From the IMG/VR virus record IMGVR_UViG_3300046492_000612, positions 1 to 54,733 of that record: a DNA stretch of 54,733 bases, one strand, 5' to 3'. Both the position numbers and the translations under genes were made by a program. Within the stretch, counting starts at the first letter, position 1. Every line of letters starts with the position of its first letter. This stretch comes from a virus. The notes under the pieces are model-generated. The model saw only the letters and a list, made by a program, of their open reading frames with translations. It ran no database searches and was not told where the DNA came from. This document shows positions 1 to 8,754 of this stretch, piece after piece.

Positions 1-309
1 ATGGATTCCGACGACGACTTCGGATGCCTGGGCATCCCTACCCCCGAAGAAATGTGGAAGCAGCAGACCGTTCTGCTCACCGCAGAGATCGAGGAATACC
101 AGGACGACATCCGCCGCATGCGCGAGAGGCTCGCCCAGATGGTGCTGATCAACGAGACCGTGACGACCGAGCGCGACAAGCTGCTGGCCGATCTGCGCAA
201 AGCCACCAGCACCCTCTCGGCGATCTACCTGAAGGAGTCCGAGGCGGCGACCAGGCAGATGGGCTACGTGTACGGGGATCACACGGGCCAAGCCTCAACC
301 GAAGGCTGA
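1..309 (+). CDS. Small coiled-coil protein, function unknown
   Basis: A 102-residue acidic and charged protein. Residues about 20-80 are rich in E, K, R, L and Q and look like a single coiled coil (TAEIEEYQDD, TERDKLLADL). It is not recognised as a known family. It lies on the opposite strand to the whole late operon and its last 15 bases overlap the end of the convergent SPRY-domain gene. The ATG is the first base of the window, so its ribosome binding site and promoter are not visible and a longer form cannot be excluded. Position at the far end of the late genes is typical for an accessory prophage gene (inference). Confidence 0.55.
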   Translation: MDSDDDFGCLGIPTPEEMWKQQTVLLTAEIEEYQDDIRRMRERLAQMVLINETVTTERDKLLADLRKATSTLSAIYLKESEAATRQMGYVYGDHTGQASTEG

Positions 310-1071
310 GAACCCGCTGACCTGCACCGACATCTCCGCCGCGGCGAACCGCGAGGTAACCTTGGCGTTCGCGCTGTTGTAGAGGGTCGCGGCCGGGTAG
401 ATCGGCCCGGTACCAAGTCCTGCCATGCTCAGCCCGCCCACACCAGTCACCGGATCCGCCGTTGCGCTGTTGTTCCAGAGCCCGCCCACTTTCCGCGCCC
501 AATAGAGGTCGGCGTCCAGGTCCATGGCCTGCTGGATCACGTCGCCGGTGGCAATGGCCGGCATGGTCGCCAGCGAGGTGCCGTTGTACTTGATCGCGGT
601 ACCGGCCCAGCCCAAGGCGTTCGGGCTGCCAGTGATGGTGTAGGTCGAGTTCTTGATCGAGTCGTCGAACCCGGCGTTGGACACGCCCACGCCGAGGCTG
701 TCGGTGGTGGAGAGGTCAGCCACCACCTCCCAGGCCCACTTGCCCGTCGACTTGCCGGTATAGGCCCGCGTGCCGGCGGCGCCGAAGCCGGTCGCCGCCC
801 ACGCCGCGGTGCGGTTGCTGTTGGTCAGCACCAGCGATGCAGTCGTGTTGCCTGGGCTCCAGACCAGCGGGTTCAGCAACGGATCGGTACTGACCACCGT
901 CCCGTCGAACTTCTTCCACTGCGTCGCCGTGCTCTTGAGGTAGTCCATCACCCCCGAATCGGAGCAGAAGCAGAAGCCTGGGTAGTTGTCGCGCGAAAGG
1001 AAGGTGGTGGTGAGTTGGGCCAGGGTGACCACTGGGACCTTTGACGAGTTGCCGCCGACGATGAGGCTCAA
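295..1071 (-). CDS. SPRY-domain phage protein
   Basis: A 258-residue protein. Residues about 95-225 have the SPRY pattern: GKWAWEV at the first strand, LGVGVSNAG, ALGWAGTAIKYNG, GDVIQQAMDLDADLYWARKVGGLW, and a late PAATLYN strand. SPRY folds are binding modules, and in tailed phages they occur on fibres and other surface proteins, so a virion or receptor-contact role is an inference. The start overlaps the stop of the upstream 70-residue gene by ATGA, which indicates translational coupling. It is the last gene of the long minus-strand late operon, downstream of the lysis genes. Confidence 0.7.
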   Translation of the reverse strand: MSLIVGGNSSKVPVVTLAQLTTTFLSRDNYPGFCFCSDSGVMDYLKSTATQWKKFDGTVVSTDPLLNPLVWSPGNTTASLVLTNSNRTAAWAATGFGAAGTRAYTGKSTGKWAWEVVADLSTTDSLGVGVSNAGFDDSIKNSTYTITGSPNALGWAGTAIKYNGTSLATMPAIATGDVIQQAMDLDADLYWARKVGGLWNNSATADPVTGVGGLSMAGLGTGPIYPAATLYNSANAKVTSRFAAAEMSVQVSGFSAFG

Positions 1072-1280
1072 TTGAGCACCTCGTAGAAGGCGCCATTGCT
1101 AGGCGTGAATCGAGTCTGCGAGATGCCCAGACTCATAGGCCAAGCTCCGTCCTCAGTGAATGTGTCGACTGTGACCCACTGGCCCTCGACCATCTTCTCC
1201 ACCGCCACGCTTCCGCCATTGGCCTTCACGACCAGTATTCGGCTGAAGTAGTTGTTTTCCATAATCCACTGTTCTTTCAT
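1068..1280 (-). CDS. Small late protein, unknown function
   Basis: A 70-residue protein with no signal peptide, rich in aromatic and polar residues (NNYFSRILVV, GQWVTVDTF). Not recognised. It is coupled to the SPRY gene by an ATGA overlap, so the two probably work together. A GGGGGC stretch precedes the first ATG. A second ATG seven codons in (at 1262) gives MENNYF and is an alternative start with only weak Shine-Dalgarno support. Confidence 0.55.
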   Translation of the reverse strand: MKEQWIMENNYFSRILVVKANGGSVAVEKMVEGQWVTVDTFTEDGAWPMSLGISQTRFTPSNGAFYEVLN

Positions 1281-1310
1281 GAAGCCCCCGGGGTTCAGCG
1301 AATGCTGGAG

Positions 1311-1835
1311 TTACTGATTCTGGATGCTGCGGACATAGTCCTGCAGGGCGGTCAGGGCTGCGCGCTCGGCAACGAGCTCGGCGCGGAGATCGAAAACAGC
1401 TTGTCCAGCTGCTCCACTGAGCTCGATTGTTGCTGCATCGCCCAGGCCGGCGGCGCTGGAGGCTTGGGGCACCCCGCCGCTACCGTTACCACTTGCGGTG
1501 CAGGTGCCGGCGATCCGCAGCCGGCGAGCGCCGTCAGCAACAGCGCGGCGCAGAGTTTCGTTTTGGGCGAGTGCATCGGTTTTCTCCTGGGTACGCTTGG
1601 CGTCGAGGTCGGCCGCCTTCTGTTCGGCGGCTTGCTGCTGGGCCAGCGCCTTACTGGTCTGCGTGGCTCCGGCGGTAGTGATCTTGAGCAGGTCGGCCTG
1701 GAAGCCGGATGCCTGGGTGGCCAGCTGCTGCTCGTAGCTGTTGGCCTGCCACTCCCACGCGGTGTAGGCACTGCCACCCATCAACCCGAGGACGATCAGC
1801 CCGAGCACGGCCCACTTCACCGCGAGCTCGCTCAT
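1311..1835 (-). CDS. Rz: Rz-like inner-membrane spanin
   Basis: A 174-residue protein with one N-terminal membrane segment (about residues 7-28, VKWAVLGLIVLGLMGGSAYTAW) followed by a long alpha-helical periplasmic domain rich in A, Q, E and K. This is the architecture of i-spanins (lambda Rz), which with an o-spanin fuse inner and outer membranes in the last lysis step. The start overlaps the endolysin stop by ATGA. The o-spanin gene is nested inside it in another frame. The family is divergent in sequence, so the call rests on topology, neighbours and the nested partner. Confidence 0.85.
   Translation of the reverse strand: MSELAVKWAVLGLIVLGLMGGSAYTAWEWQANSYEQQLATQASGFQADLLKITTAGATQTSKALAQQQAAEQKAADLDAKRTQEKTDALAQNETLRRAVADGARRLRIAGTCTASGNGSGGVPQASSAAGLGDAATIELSGAAGQAVFDLRAELVAERAALTALQDYVRSIQNQ
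1352..1576 (-). CDS. Rz1: Rz1-like outer-membrane lipoprotein spanin, nested in Rz
   Basis: A 74-residue protein read in a different frame wholly inside Rz. It starts MHSPKTKLC, has a short hydrophobic segment and the lipobox LTALAGC, so the mature protein would begin at Cys19 or thereabouts, followed by a proline-rich stretch (GSPAPAP, PKPPAPPAW) as in lambda Rz1. A perfect AGGAG lies 8 bases before the ATG. In the known family, Rz1 is anchored in the outer membrane and pairs with Rz across the periplasm. The full nesting is the lambda arrangement. Confidence 0.88.
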   Translation of the reverse strand: MHSPKTKLCAALLLTALAGCGSPAPAPQVVTVAAGCPKPPAPPAWAMQQQSSSVEQLDKLFSISAPSSLPSAQP

Positions 1836-2482
1836 GCCAGCACCTTCAGCGCGCGCAGGTAGATGGCCTTGCGGTCATCAGCGCCAGCGGGAATGCGCCC
1901 GCGCTTGCCCGTGTTGATGATGCTGCCGATATCGGCGTTGTTGCCTGCGTCCGCCAGGGTGTTCAGCTTGTTGGTGTCCCAGTACCAGCCCGCCGCCATG
2001 GCCGCCGGCCCCGGATCGAGCAGAAGGTCGGGCTCGTCGATCAGGGGAAGCCCGATGGCCTGGCCGCACAAGCGGTAGTTGTCCTTTCCGGTGAGCTGGA
2101 TCAGCCCTCGGCCGCGGTACCGCCAGCCGTCACCAGGCAGTGTGTTGCCCATGCGATCGCCGTAGGCAGCATTGGCGATTGCCTGCGGCTGCCGGGCGAT
2201 CTGAAGAGCGAGCGCATTCGGCTGCGGCGGCGTTGCATTGGGGTCGATGGCGAAGCGTGCCTTCCACCGGAGAGCCAGTCCGGCGGCGCTGTAGTTCAGG
2301 TTCTCAGAAAGCTTGGTGAAGTGCGTGGATTCGTGGCCGGTCTGTGCCAAGAAGGCAGCCAGCCGCGCCGGGGTGTTGATCGCATACTTCGCGATCGTAG
2401 CGTTCACCGCTGGCACAAAAACGCCGGCAACAGGGCCGGCGCTGGGGAGAATCTGCAGCAGCTGCTGCTTGTTGATCTGCAT
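1832..2482 (-). CDS. GH19 family endolysin (chitinase-like peptidoglycan glycosidase)
   Basis: A 216-residue protein with the GH19 signatures: FLAQTGHESTHF around residues 44-55, which carries the presumed catalytic Glu, then GWRYRGRGLIQLTGKDNY around residues 118-135, and a PAAMAAGWYW motif. GH19 phage endolysins cleave the glycan backbone of peptidoglycan. No signal peptide is seen, so it needs a holin to reach the wall. A GGAG precedes the ATG. It lies about 25 kb from the holin candidates but directly upstream of Rz/Rz1. Confidence 0.92.
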   Translation of the reverse strand: MQINKQQLLQILPSAGPVAGVFVPAVNATIAKYAINTPARLAAFLAQTGHESTHFTKLSENLNYSAAGLALRWKARFAIDPNATPPQPNALALQIARQPQAIANAAYGDRMGNTLPGDGWRYRGRGLIQLTGKDNYRLCGQAIGLPLIDEPDLLLDPGPAAMAAGWYWDTNKLNTLADAGNNADIGSIINTGKRGRIPAGADDRKAIYLRALKVLA

Positions 2483-2496
2483 GGCTTTCTCCGGGC

Positions 2497-2522
2497 AAAA
2501 AAATACCCGCTCGATGGCGGGT
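2497..2522 (-). terminator. Terminator between fibre genes and endolysin
   Basis: On the minus strand ACCCGC, a 6-base loop and GCGGGT are followed by a run of seven T. The T run is then followed by TGCC and the endolysin Shine-Dalgarno GGAG, the same layout as seen before several other late genes in this window. Confidence 0.75.
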
Positions 2523-2541
2523 GATGGTGTAGGTGCGGCGG

Positions 2542-2823
2542 TCAGGCTGGAACGGTAGGCCAGTCCACTGTGGTCGGGTAGCCGGCCTGCTCGGGTAGAC
2601 GGTTCAGGGCCACTCGGTATTTCTTCCAGGCCTTCAGCAGGGCTGTCTCGGCGTCCGTGGCATCGTCAATGTCGACGGCATCCTGCAGCGGCGCAATCGC
2701 GGCGTCGGCTACGGCCCGGCGGGCGGCTGTCTCGGCAACCACACCGGCCAGCAACTGGGCGGCGGCGGCCTGGGCCTTCATGGCTTTGGTGATGAGCTGG
2801 GACCAATCGATATTTCCGCTCAT
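2542..2823 (-). CDS. Tail fibre assembly-like protein
   Basis: A 93-residue protein. The C-terminal half, LLKAWKKYRVALNRL followed by P-rich VDWPTVPA, resembles the C-terminal end of phage tail-fibre assembly chaperones, which end in a W..YR..L...P...DWP pattern. The N-terminal half is alanine-rich helix (residues 15-60). It overlaps the upstream gene by ATGA and lies after the fibre gene, the usual place for a fibre chaperone. Function is inferred from this pattern and position. Confidence 0.65.
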   Translation of the reverse strand: MSGNIDWSQLITKAMKAQAAAAQLLAGVVAETAARRAVADAAIAPLQDAVDIDDATDAETALLKAWKKYRVALNRLPEQAGYPTTVDWPTVPA

Positions 2824-3200
2824 TCTTGAGGCTCCTGTGAGGCTGCAGCGTTGAGCGATTCATCGTTCACCGATGTGAGCCCCGGCTCGGGTATTGGCAA
2901 TGGTTGAGGCAGAGCAACCGCGCCATCTGCGGAGATCAGCAACGCCTGAGGGAAAGCCTGCTCAGGGCTATAGTTCGCCGGAAGCGGGAGGATCAGCGTG
3001 AGCTCAAGCTCTCCATCGATTTTGTCTACTTGTCCCACGAACCATTGGGTACTGATGGCGCTGACCGGAAGCGTGTCACCGTCGGCCATTCGCGAGAAGT
3101 CGAAGGCGTCGCCGTTGACAGTCAGAACTGCACCCGTTCGCGATACTTCGAGGGCGTCATCTCGGCGCTGAGGGGAAAGAGTTATTTTCATTAGAGCCAC
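2820..3200 (-). CDS. Phage protein linked to tail fibre, unknown function
   Basis: A 126-residue beta-rich protein (ALEVSRTGAVLTVNGDAFDF, ELELTLILPLPANYSPEQAF). Not recognised by name. A short protein of this kind commonly sits between the fibre gene and the fibre assembly gene in Pseudomonas siphophages. It overlaps the fibre gene by 10 bases and the downstream gene by 4, so the three are a coupled set. A second start at 3191 (MKITLSP, residue 4) is possible. Confidence 0.55.
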   Translation of the reverse strand: MALMKITLSPQRRDDALEVSRTGAVLTVNGDAFDFSRMADGDTLPVSAISTQWFVGQVDKIDGELELTLILPLPANYSPEQAFPQALLISADGAVALPQPLPIPEPGLTSVNDESLNAAASQEPQE

Positions 3201-3895
3201 CGACCGATTGCCACGCAGGAAGAAAACCCATTTGCACCACTTATCGGCGAAATGAGGTTTACAGTAACAGCCGTCAACTGCGACGAAGAGTTAGCTGGAA
3301 CAGTTAAAAACCCCCATATAGGGTTCCCGTTTGTCGGCTCACGATATACCGTTGGAATAATATAAGGCTGAGAAACAAAAGCAGCTGGAAAGGTAAGTGG
3401 CGAAGTAGGACCGACAAATAGATTCCCCGCCGGTGAAGTGCATGCAACGAGAGAGGAAGATCGGCATTCGCAGATCATCGTCCCATCATAAAACTTTGTG
3501 TACGTGCCATTTGCATTGGCCCCGTACTCGACAATGTTTCGACCTCCGAGCAAAATCGAAGGCACCTTTAGCACGCCCTCGTAAGTGTAGGACATGGTGG
3601 GGCCAGTCAAGCTGTTATCAGCGTTCACTGATCTCCACGTGAACCCGCCGTTACCACCGCCTTTGTTGCATACCCAGTCAACCGTGCCATAAAGCCCTGA
3701 GGTGGAGAAGCTGCTGTTCCAGCCGGCGTAACCGCCGGGTACATCGTATCCAGCAAGAGCGCCACTCCAACCTGGTGAGGCTGCTTTATTATAAAGCTCA
3801 TCGAAGTTTGCCTGAGCCTTGACGAAGGCCGATCGCGGTGTATCTCCCCCGGCGCCGGTTGGGGCTGTTCCGAGGTTGATGGTTTGCTTTGCCAT
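3191..3895 (-). CDS. Tail fibre protein
   Basis: A 234-residue protein. The N-terminus, MAKQTINLGTAPTGAGGDT then RSAFVKAQANFDELY, is the attachment-type start common to short Pseudomonas phage tail fibres. The rest is glycine-, serine- and threonine-rich beta structure, ending VAIGRWL, an end typical of receptor-binding fibre tips. Probably recognises the host surface. Start chosen by the TGGAG upstream. The base composition from about 3.2 to 4.9 kb looks lower in GC than the neighbouring tail genes, which fits exchange of host-range genes. Confidence 0.75.
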   Translation of the reverse strand: MAKQTINLGTAPTGAGGDTPRSAFVKAQANFDELYNKAASPGWSGALAGYDVPGGYAGWNSSFSTSGLYGTVDWVCNKGGGNGGFTWRSVNADNSLTGPTMSYTYEGVLKVPSILLGGRNIVEYGANANGTYTKFYDGTMICECRSSSLVACTSPAGNLFVGPTSPLTFPAAFVSQPYIIPTVYREPTNGNPIWGFLTVPANSSSQLTAVTVNLISPISGANGFSSCVAIGRWL

Positions 3896-3913
3896 TCAGT
3901 TTCTCCAGGCAAG

Positions 3914-3934
3914 AAAAAACCCGCGTATGTCGGG
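3914..3934 (-). terminator. Weak terminator before the fibre gene
   Basis: On the minus strand CCCG, a 7-base loop, CGGG and six T, followed by TTGCC and TGGAG. The stem is only four base pairs, so termination may be inefficient. It is listed because it repeats the boundary layout found before J and the endolysin. Confidence 0.4.
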
Positions 3935-3954
3935 CTTGGGTGATGCGGGGGTGG

Positions 3955-4638
3955 CTACACGACCTTCTTGGCGAATAGTGCAGGCATATAGAATGCGGTT
4001 GGATTGCTTGTTGATGTAGTCATAGCTCTAAGAACCCCATTAGGGAAATCCCATAGACTTGCAACAAGCCTTCCGGGATTATTACCTGCAACCATATTCA
4101 TACTAAATGTGTTGAGCAAAAGAAACTCTCCTGCCGGCGGCATGGCCTCAAGCGTTTTGTAGTAGTTGAAATAGTTCGTAGTGGCCGAGTCGTAAACTGT
4201 CTTTTCGAAAGTCCAGTTTTGAAAGGCGCGAGTAAAAAGTGCAGATGGGTTGCCATTATCGTAAATAACGGTAGATGCGCCATCCCATAGCCTCATACCA
4301 TACTCAGCAGAAACTGAAGCCCTGAAGGCAGCAGCGAAGTATTGTCCATTGGGCTGTGCATAGCTGTTTGACTGGGCTCTGACGTAGAAGCCAGTCCATG
4401 CCCCAGCGCTACCTAATATCTTGCACCTGGTCAACGCAGGAACGCCCGAGGCGTCGGGCCTAACGAATACCAAGGGTGGCTCCTGGGTGGTAATAGGCGC
4501 TGGAAAAGCAGTCACCGACCCAAGATTTGACTCTTGAGTCGGAGAATATCGGCCGGAGCAAATGATGGCAAGCCTTGCATATTCAGAGTCAAGAGTGACG
4601 ATATTGCTATTGTTCGTGAACTCCAATCCATATGACAT
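3955..4638 (-). CDS. Putative tail or fibre-associated protein, unknown
   Basis: A 227-residue protein starting MSYGLEFTNNSN. Beta-rich, with many aromatic and asparagine residues (AQPNGQYFAAAF, NYFNYYKTLE). Not recognised. The ATG shares one base with the TAA of the upstream gene, which supports this start over an upstream ATG (4689). It is set between J and the fibre and has lower GC than J, so it is probably part of a host-range exchange block. Role as a baseplate or tip component is an inference from position. Confidence 0.6.
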   Translation of the reverse strand: MSYGLEFTNNSNIVTLDSEYARLAIICSGRYSPTQESNLGSVTAFPAPITTQEPPLVFVRPDASGVPALTRCKILGSAGAWTGFYVRAQSNSYAQPNGQYFAAAFRASVSAEYGMRLWDGASTVIYDNGNPSALFTRAFQNWTFEKTVYDSATTNYFNYYKTLEAMPPAGEFLLLNTFSMNMVAGNNPGRLVASLWDFPNGVLRAMTTSTSNPTAFYMPALFAKKVV

Positions 4639-4964
4639 TACGCAAACCTCACAACATTCAATCTCATTGTTCCAGCAGTGGCCTGCCATGCTCCTGCCGG
4701 GAAACCGCGATTGTAGTTATAAACGCGCGCTATACCGTTCAGCATCTCAGTTTCGAACTGCGTGATTGTGTCAGCGAAATCACCGATGGGAATAACGAAA
4801 GCAATAGCGTTTTCAGCAGTTGCCCCTGGCACCGAGAAATCCTGAGATGTCTTAGACGCGCTGCTCATAGTAACCAGTTGGGAGAAAACCACGCGCATCG
4901 AAAACGAGGTGGGGTCCATCTGGAGAATACCGTCAGCACCCCAAATCGCCATTCCATCACTCAT
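4638..4964 (-). CDS. Small protein downstream of tail tip J, unknown
   Basis: A 108-residue protein starting MSDGMAIWGADG, with a beta-rich body (SMRVVFSQLV, AIAFVIPIGDF). Not recognised. It overlaps the J stop by ATGA at one end and the next gene by one base at the other, so all are translated as a coupled string. Likely tail-tip accessory, from position only. Confidence 0.6.
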   Translation of the reverse strand: MSDGMAIWGADGILQMDPTSFSMRVVFSQLVTMSSASKTSQDFSVPGATAENAIAFVIPIGDFADTITQFETEMLNGIARVYNYNRGFPAGAWQATAGTMRLNVVRFA

Positions 4965-7900
4965 ACACTTAGATTCCCAAGTTGCACGCGCTTCACGCCG
5001 CTGGCGTCGTAGACCTTGATCGCCTGGTTATTGATGACTAGGCGCCCGCCGCCGGCCACCGATCCGTTGATCTCGATTGTTCCGTCCTTGCCCAATCTCC
5101 AGCCCGTCGAACCGGCCACATAGTTCGTGGACTGCACGTTGTCGCCGACCTTCAGAAAGCTAATCGAGGCATCCTGGAAGAAAGCAGTGTTGAAGTAGTT
5201 AACCCCGCCCGAAATTATGTAGGGATAGGAAAGCGTCCCATCACCGTTCGGACTGGCGAACGCGATCGTGTTGGCCTGGAAGATGATGTTGCTTTGCAGA
5301 GTGCCGCCGACGTTCTCGATTCCGGCCCCGATTCCGGCAACAACATACTGACCGTTCGCGTTTACCTGAAGCTTGACAGCCCACAGTGCCGACAGCTTTC
5401 CATCAGTAGCCGCTTGAGCAGAACTGACAGTTTGAACAGCAGCAGAAGCATTGTTCGCCACGGCTTGCACTGTGGTGATTTGGCTTGCCAATGCGGCGTC
5501 CGCCGTGGCCCGCGTAGTGGTTTCTGTCTGGACTGCCGCATTCGTGGAGTTCACCGATGCGGTTACCACGTCGATCCGCTGCCCAGTAGCCACACCATCC
5601 TCGATGCGCGCCGACTGCTCAGACCAAACGCCGACGTACAGCGTGTCGTTGCCCGCCCAACCGGTGGTGTCGCCTGCCAAGGCAGGATTGACCTGGGCAT
5701 ATACGCCGTCCAGGCGGCTGGACTGGGCTGTCACCTTCCCATCCAGCGCTGTCACGGTGCCCTTCAGCGAGTTGAGGCCCGAGGCTGTAGCGCTGACCCC
5801 AGTGGCTGGATCATTTACCGTGGCCTGCACAGCTGCGATCTGCTGTGCGTTGGCGGTGGTATTTCCGTCCACTGTCGAGATGTCGGCAGTGTTCTTGCTG
5901 ACCTGTGCCGCCAGGCCGTTGGCCGTCCGGATCGACTGCCCGCTGTTGACCCAGTACGTCGAGTTTGGCGGCCCATTCGAGCCGTCCGCCGCCGCGGGCA
6001 CGTCAGCGATTGCAGTGAACAGGTTGTCACCGACCCTGACCGTGTTGTCGCGCAGGTAGGCATCCGTCGGCACGTACACAAGCGCATCGGTGAGGTTGCC
6101 GATCTCGCCCTGCAGTTCACCAATCCGCTCATTCACGGAGCCTGGGCCGTTGCCATCGATCAGGTCAATGCGGTCGTTGATCTCCTTGGAGAGCTCAGTA
6201 TCGCTAACCTTCCCGCCCAAATACTCGAGGATCGGTGCGGCATCCGTGCTCGCCATCCCGAGCACGCCGTTTCCGGTCGGATAGAACGCCCCGACGTTGC
6301 CGATCCGGTCAACTAACCGCGCCCAAAAGAAAAGCTGCGCACCAGGAAACTGGTTGGGCAGAACGAAATCACGCTGGGGATAGGCCAAGTCGCTGAGTTT
6401 CGCGGCCGCATCCAGGCTGGGCGACGTCCCGTACCAGATCTCGGTGCGCTGGGTGTCTTCGGCGCCCGCTGGGAAATTCCAATCGAGACCGATAGCGAAT
6501 ACTTGGCTGTTGGTCGTAAGGCTAGTCACCGCCGGTGGCAAGCCGATCTTCCCCGTCAGTTGGATCAGCGCCGACGTGCGCCAGATCGACGAGATGTCGA
6601 AAGCGCTGACCGCGCGCACCCGGGCGACGTAGCCGCCGGCGTAGATGCCGGTCACGTCGACGTTCAGCGCGCCGGTGCGGGCCACCTTCATCCAGTTGCC
6701 GCTGTCCTTGCGCCACTCCACGTCGTACGCCACCGCGCCAACGACGGCGGGCCACGCGATGGTCATCGTTGCAACGGCCAGGCCCTGAATGATGCTGCTG
6801 GTGGACGTTACCGAAATGCTGGCCGGGGCCGGCACCACGGTGATCGGAATGACGCTGATCGGCTTTTCTTCCAGGCGCGCCCCTGTGTCGATGGCGTCGA
6901 ATTTGCTCGGCTCGTACTGGAGCGCCGTGATCTCGTAGTCGCCCTCGGTGGTGCGCTTGGTGGTCAGCACGCGGTACAGCGGAATCGACAGATCGTCAGC
7001 ATCCAGAGCCCACTGCAACTGCGCCCCGGGCGCCTCACTGTAGGCGGTGGTCACGGTGACGGCGCGACCAGCTACCGACGCCACCGTGCGCGCTTCGGCC
7101 TTGCCGCTGGGCAGGTTGATGATCAGGCGGTCACCGGCCTTGGCCTGGGTGTCCCGGTCCAGCGCGACCACCACGCCGGCGGCGCTGGAAATGCGCCCGC
7201 CGATCTCCCGGCCAGCCAGCAGCGAGTCGGCCACGGGGATGATGTAGCCTGGCAACGGGATGCTGCCTTCCATCCCGGTCTTGAACGAAACGGTGCGGTC
7301 CTGGTTGTTGCTTAGGATCACCCACTTGCCGCGGCGCTGTGCCTCAGAGGCTCGCGTGCAGCCGATCGCGCTAATCTCGACCGGCTTGTCGCCGAAGCGG
7401 CGCTGCTGGACCAGGTCGGCATAGGCCGTGACGTCGGTGTCGTAGTTGTTGGCCGGGTTGTCGTAGCTGACCAGCGCCCGGGTGTAGCGGGTCTTCGACG
7501 AGGCGCTGCTGTACGAGAACTTGCCATCGATCACGTTGGCGCGGGTGAAGACGTAGTCGAAGTCCTGCGCGCGCGGCATGTCGGCCTGCGCCACCAGTTG
7601 GCCCTGGGCCCAGTAGGTCATGCCTCGATAGATCGCCGAGATGTCACGCAGCAGCGACCAGGCGTCGGCCTTCGCCTGAATGTTCATGTCGCAGAGGTAG
7701 CGCGGTTCCGTGCCGCCTACGCCGTTCGGCACCAGCTGGTCGCAGTACTGCGCGATGCGGTACAGCTCCCACTTATCCACCATCCACGACTTGATGCGCT
7801 TGCCCAGGCCGAAACGGTCCACAGTGCAAATGCCGTAGGTGATCCAGGCGGCGTTATTGGTCCAGGCCTCCTTCATGGTGCCGTCCCAGAACCCGCTATA

Positions 7901-8698
7901 GGTGCGGGCCACCGGGTCGTAGTTGCTGGGCACCTGCCATTTGCGGGCCTTGCACTTCACGGTCACGGCCGGGATGTTGGTGAACTGCTCGGCGTCGAAC
8001 TCGATGTACAGCAGCGCGGTGTTCGGGTACCGAAGCTTCGCGTCGATGACCTCGGTGATGCCGGCCACCAGCATGGTGTCGGCGATCTTGTTGCTGTTCT
8101 GGTTCGGCGTGATGCGGCGCACGCGGATCTGCCAGCCGCTGGTGGCCGCCGGCAGGTCGATGCGGCGCGAGCGCTCGTACCTGGTGGTAGTCTTTCCGTC
8201 GACGGCCTCGTCCAGCACCTGCTGGTAGGCGCCACCGTCTGTGGCAACGTCGATGGCGTACTCGATGCGGTAGCCGCCAACGTTGCCTTCGTCATCCTGC
8301 TGTTGCAGGGCCGCCCACGCCAGGCGCACGCGCACAGCCGAGAGCTGGAGGTTGGTGATGGACCGAACCCAGGCGGTGTCGCTGCGCAGCTCGACGTTGA
8401 TGGTAGTCTCGTTCTCTACGGCAGGGATGCCGGGGATGTACGACTGATCGACCGCGCCATTGCGCCAGGCCCAGGTCACGTTCGGGTAGTTGACGTTGCC
8501 ACTGGCATCGTTGATCGGCGTGTTGTCGAGGTAGATGTCGGCTGCCGACGGCGTGCCCTCGAATTCACCCTCACCCACCGCGATCAGAATCTTGGCCAAG
8601 TTGGTGGAGCGCAGGCTGTCGGAAGCCTCGACGGGCGTCTTGGCGCTGCTGCTGCCGCTCTTGGCGCCGGCAATGTCCAGGTGCTGTGCTGCGCCCAT
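4961..8698 (-). CDS. J: Tail tip / host specificity protein J
   Basis: A 1245-residue protein of the lambda gpJ type, the central tail-tip protein that contacts the host receptor. The N-terminal region carries the family pattern TNLAKILIAVGEGEFEG, YLDNTPI and a long beta-rich hub. A fibronectin type III-like segment spans about residues 610-720 (TMTIAWPAVVGAVAYDVEW). The C-terminal third is repetitive, with A/V/T-rich helical stretches and a beta tip (GWRLGKDGTIEINGSV). The start MGAAQHLD at 8698 is chosen because GGAG lies 8 bases upstream and a terminator precedes it. It follows gpI, as in lambda. Confidence 0.92.
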   Translation of the reverse strand: MGAAQHLDIAGAKSGSSSAKTPVEASDSLRSTNLAKILIAVGEGEFEGTPSAADIYLDNTPINDASGNVNYPNVTWAWRNGAVDQSYIPGIPAVENETTINVELRSDTAWVRSITNLQLSAVRVRLAWAALQQQDDEGNVGGYRIEYAIDVATDGGAYQQVLDEAVDGKTTTRYERSRRIDLPAATSGWQIRVRRITPNQNSNKIADTMLVAGITEVIDAKLRYPNTALLYIEFDAEQFTNIPAVTVKCKARKWQVPSNYDPVARTYSGFWDGTMKEAWTNNAAWITYGICTVDRFGLGKRIKSWMVDKWELYRIAQYCDQLVPNGVGGTEPRYLCDMNIQAKADAWSLLRDISAIYRGMTYWAQGQLVAQADMPRAQDFDYVFTRANVIDGKFSYSSASSKTRYTRALVSYDNPANNYDTDVTAYADLVQQRRFGDKPVEISAIGCTRASEAQRRGKWVILSNNQDRTVSFKTGMEGSIPLPGYIIPVADSLLAGREIGGRISSAAGVVVALDRDTQAKAGDRLIINLPSGKAEARTVASVAGRAVTVTTAYSEAPGAQLQWALDADDLSIPLYRVLTTKRTTEGDYEITALQYEPSKFDAIDTGARLEEKPISVIPITVVPAPASISVTSTSSIIQGLAVATMTIAWPAVVGAVAYDVEWRKDSGNWMKVARTGALNVDVTGIYAGGYVARVRAVSAFDISSIWRTSALIQLTGKIGLPPAVTSLTTNSQVFAIGLDWNFPAGAEDTQRTEIWYGTSPSLDAAAKLSDLAYPQRDFVLPNQFPGAQLFFWARLVDRIGNVGAFYPTGNGVLGMASTDAAPILEYLGGKVSDTELSKEINDRIDLIDGNGPGSVNERIGELQGEIGNLTDALVYVPTDAYLRDNTVRVGDNLFTAIADVPAAADGSNGPPNSTYWVNSGQSIRTANGLAAQVSKNTADISTVDGNTTANAQQIAAVQATVNDPATGVSATASGLNSLKGTVTALDGKVTAQSSRLDGVYAQVNPALAGDTTGWAGNDTLYVGVWSEQSARIEDGVATGQRIDVVTASVNSTNAAVQTETTTRATADAALASQITTVQAVANNASAAVQTVSSAQAATDGKLSALWAVKLQVNANGQYVVAGIGAGIENVGGTLQSNIIFQANTIAFASPNGDGTLSYPYIISGGVNYFNTAFFQDASISFLKVGDNVQSTNYVAGSTGWRLGKDGTIEINGSVAGGGRLVINNQAIKVYDASGVKRVQLGNLSV

Positions 8699-8713
8699 GC
8701 TTTTCTCCAGGCA

Positions 8714-8735
8714 TAAAAAAACCGCCTCATGGCGG
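8714..8735 (-). terminator. Terminator between I and J
   Basis: On the minus strand CCGCC, loop ATGA, GGCGG and a run of eight T, followed by ATGCCTGGAG, which carries the J Shine-Dalgarno. J must be read through it, so termination is presumably partial or overcome by late antitermination. Confidence 0.75.
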
Positions 8736-8754
8736 CCGGTGTCGGTGGCGGTGG

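Noticed and set aside
5294-8716. Long plus-strand open frames opposite gene J (340 and 372 codons)
   Set aside because: They lie wholly antisense to the well-supported tail tip gene, have arginine- and valine-rich shadow composition and no ribosome binding sites.
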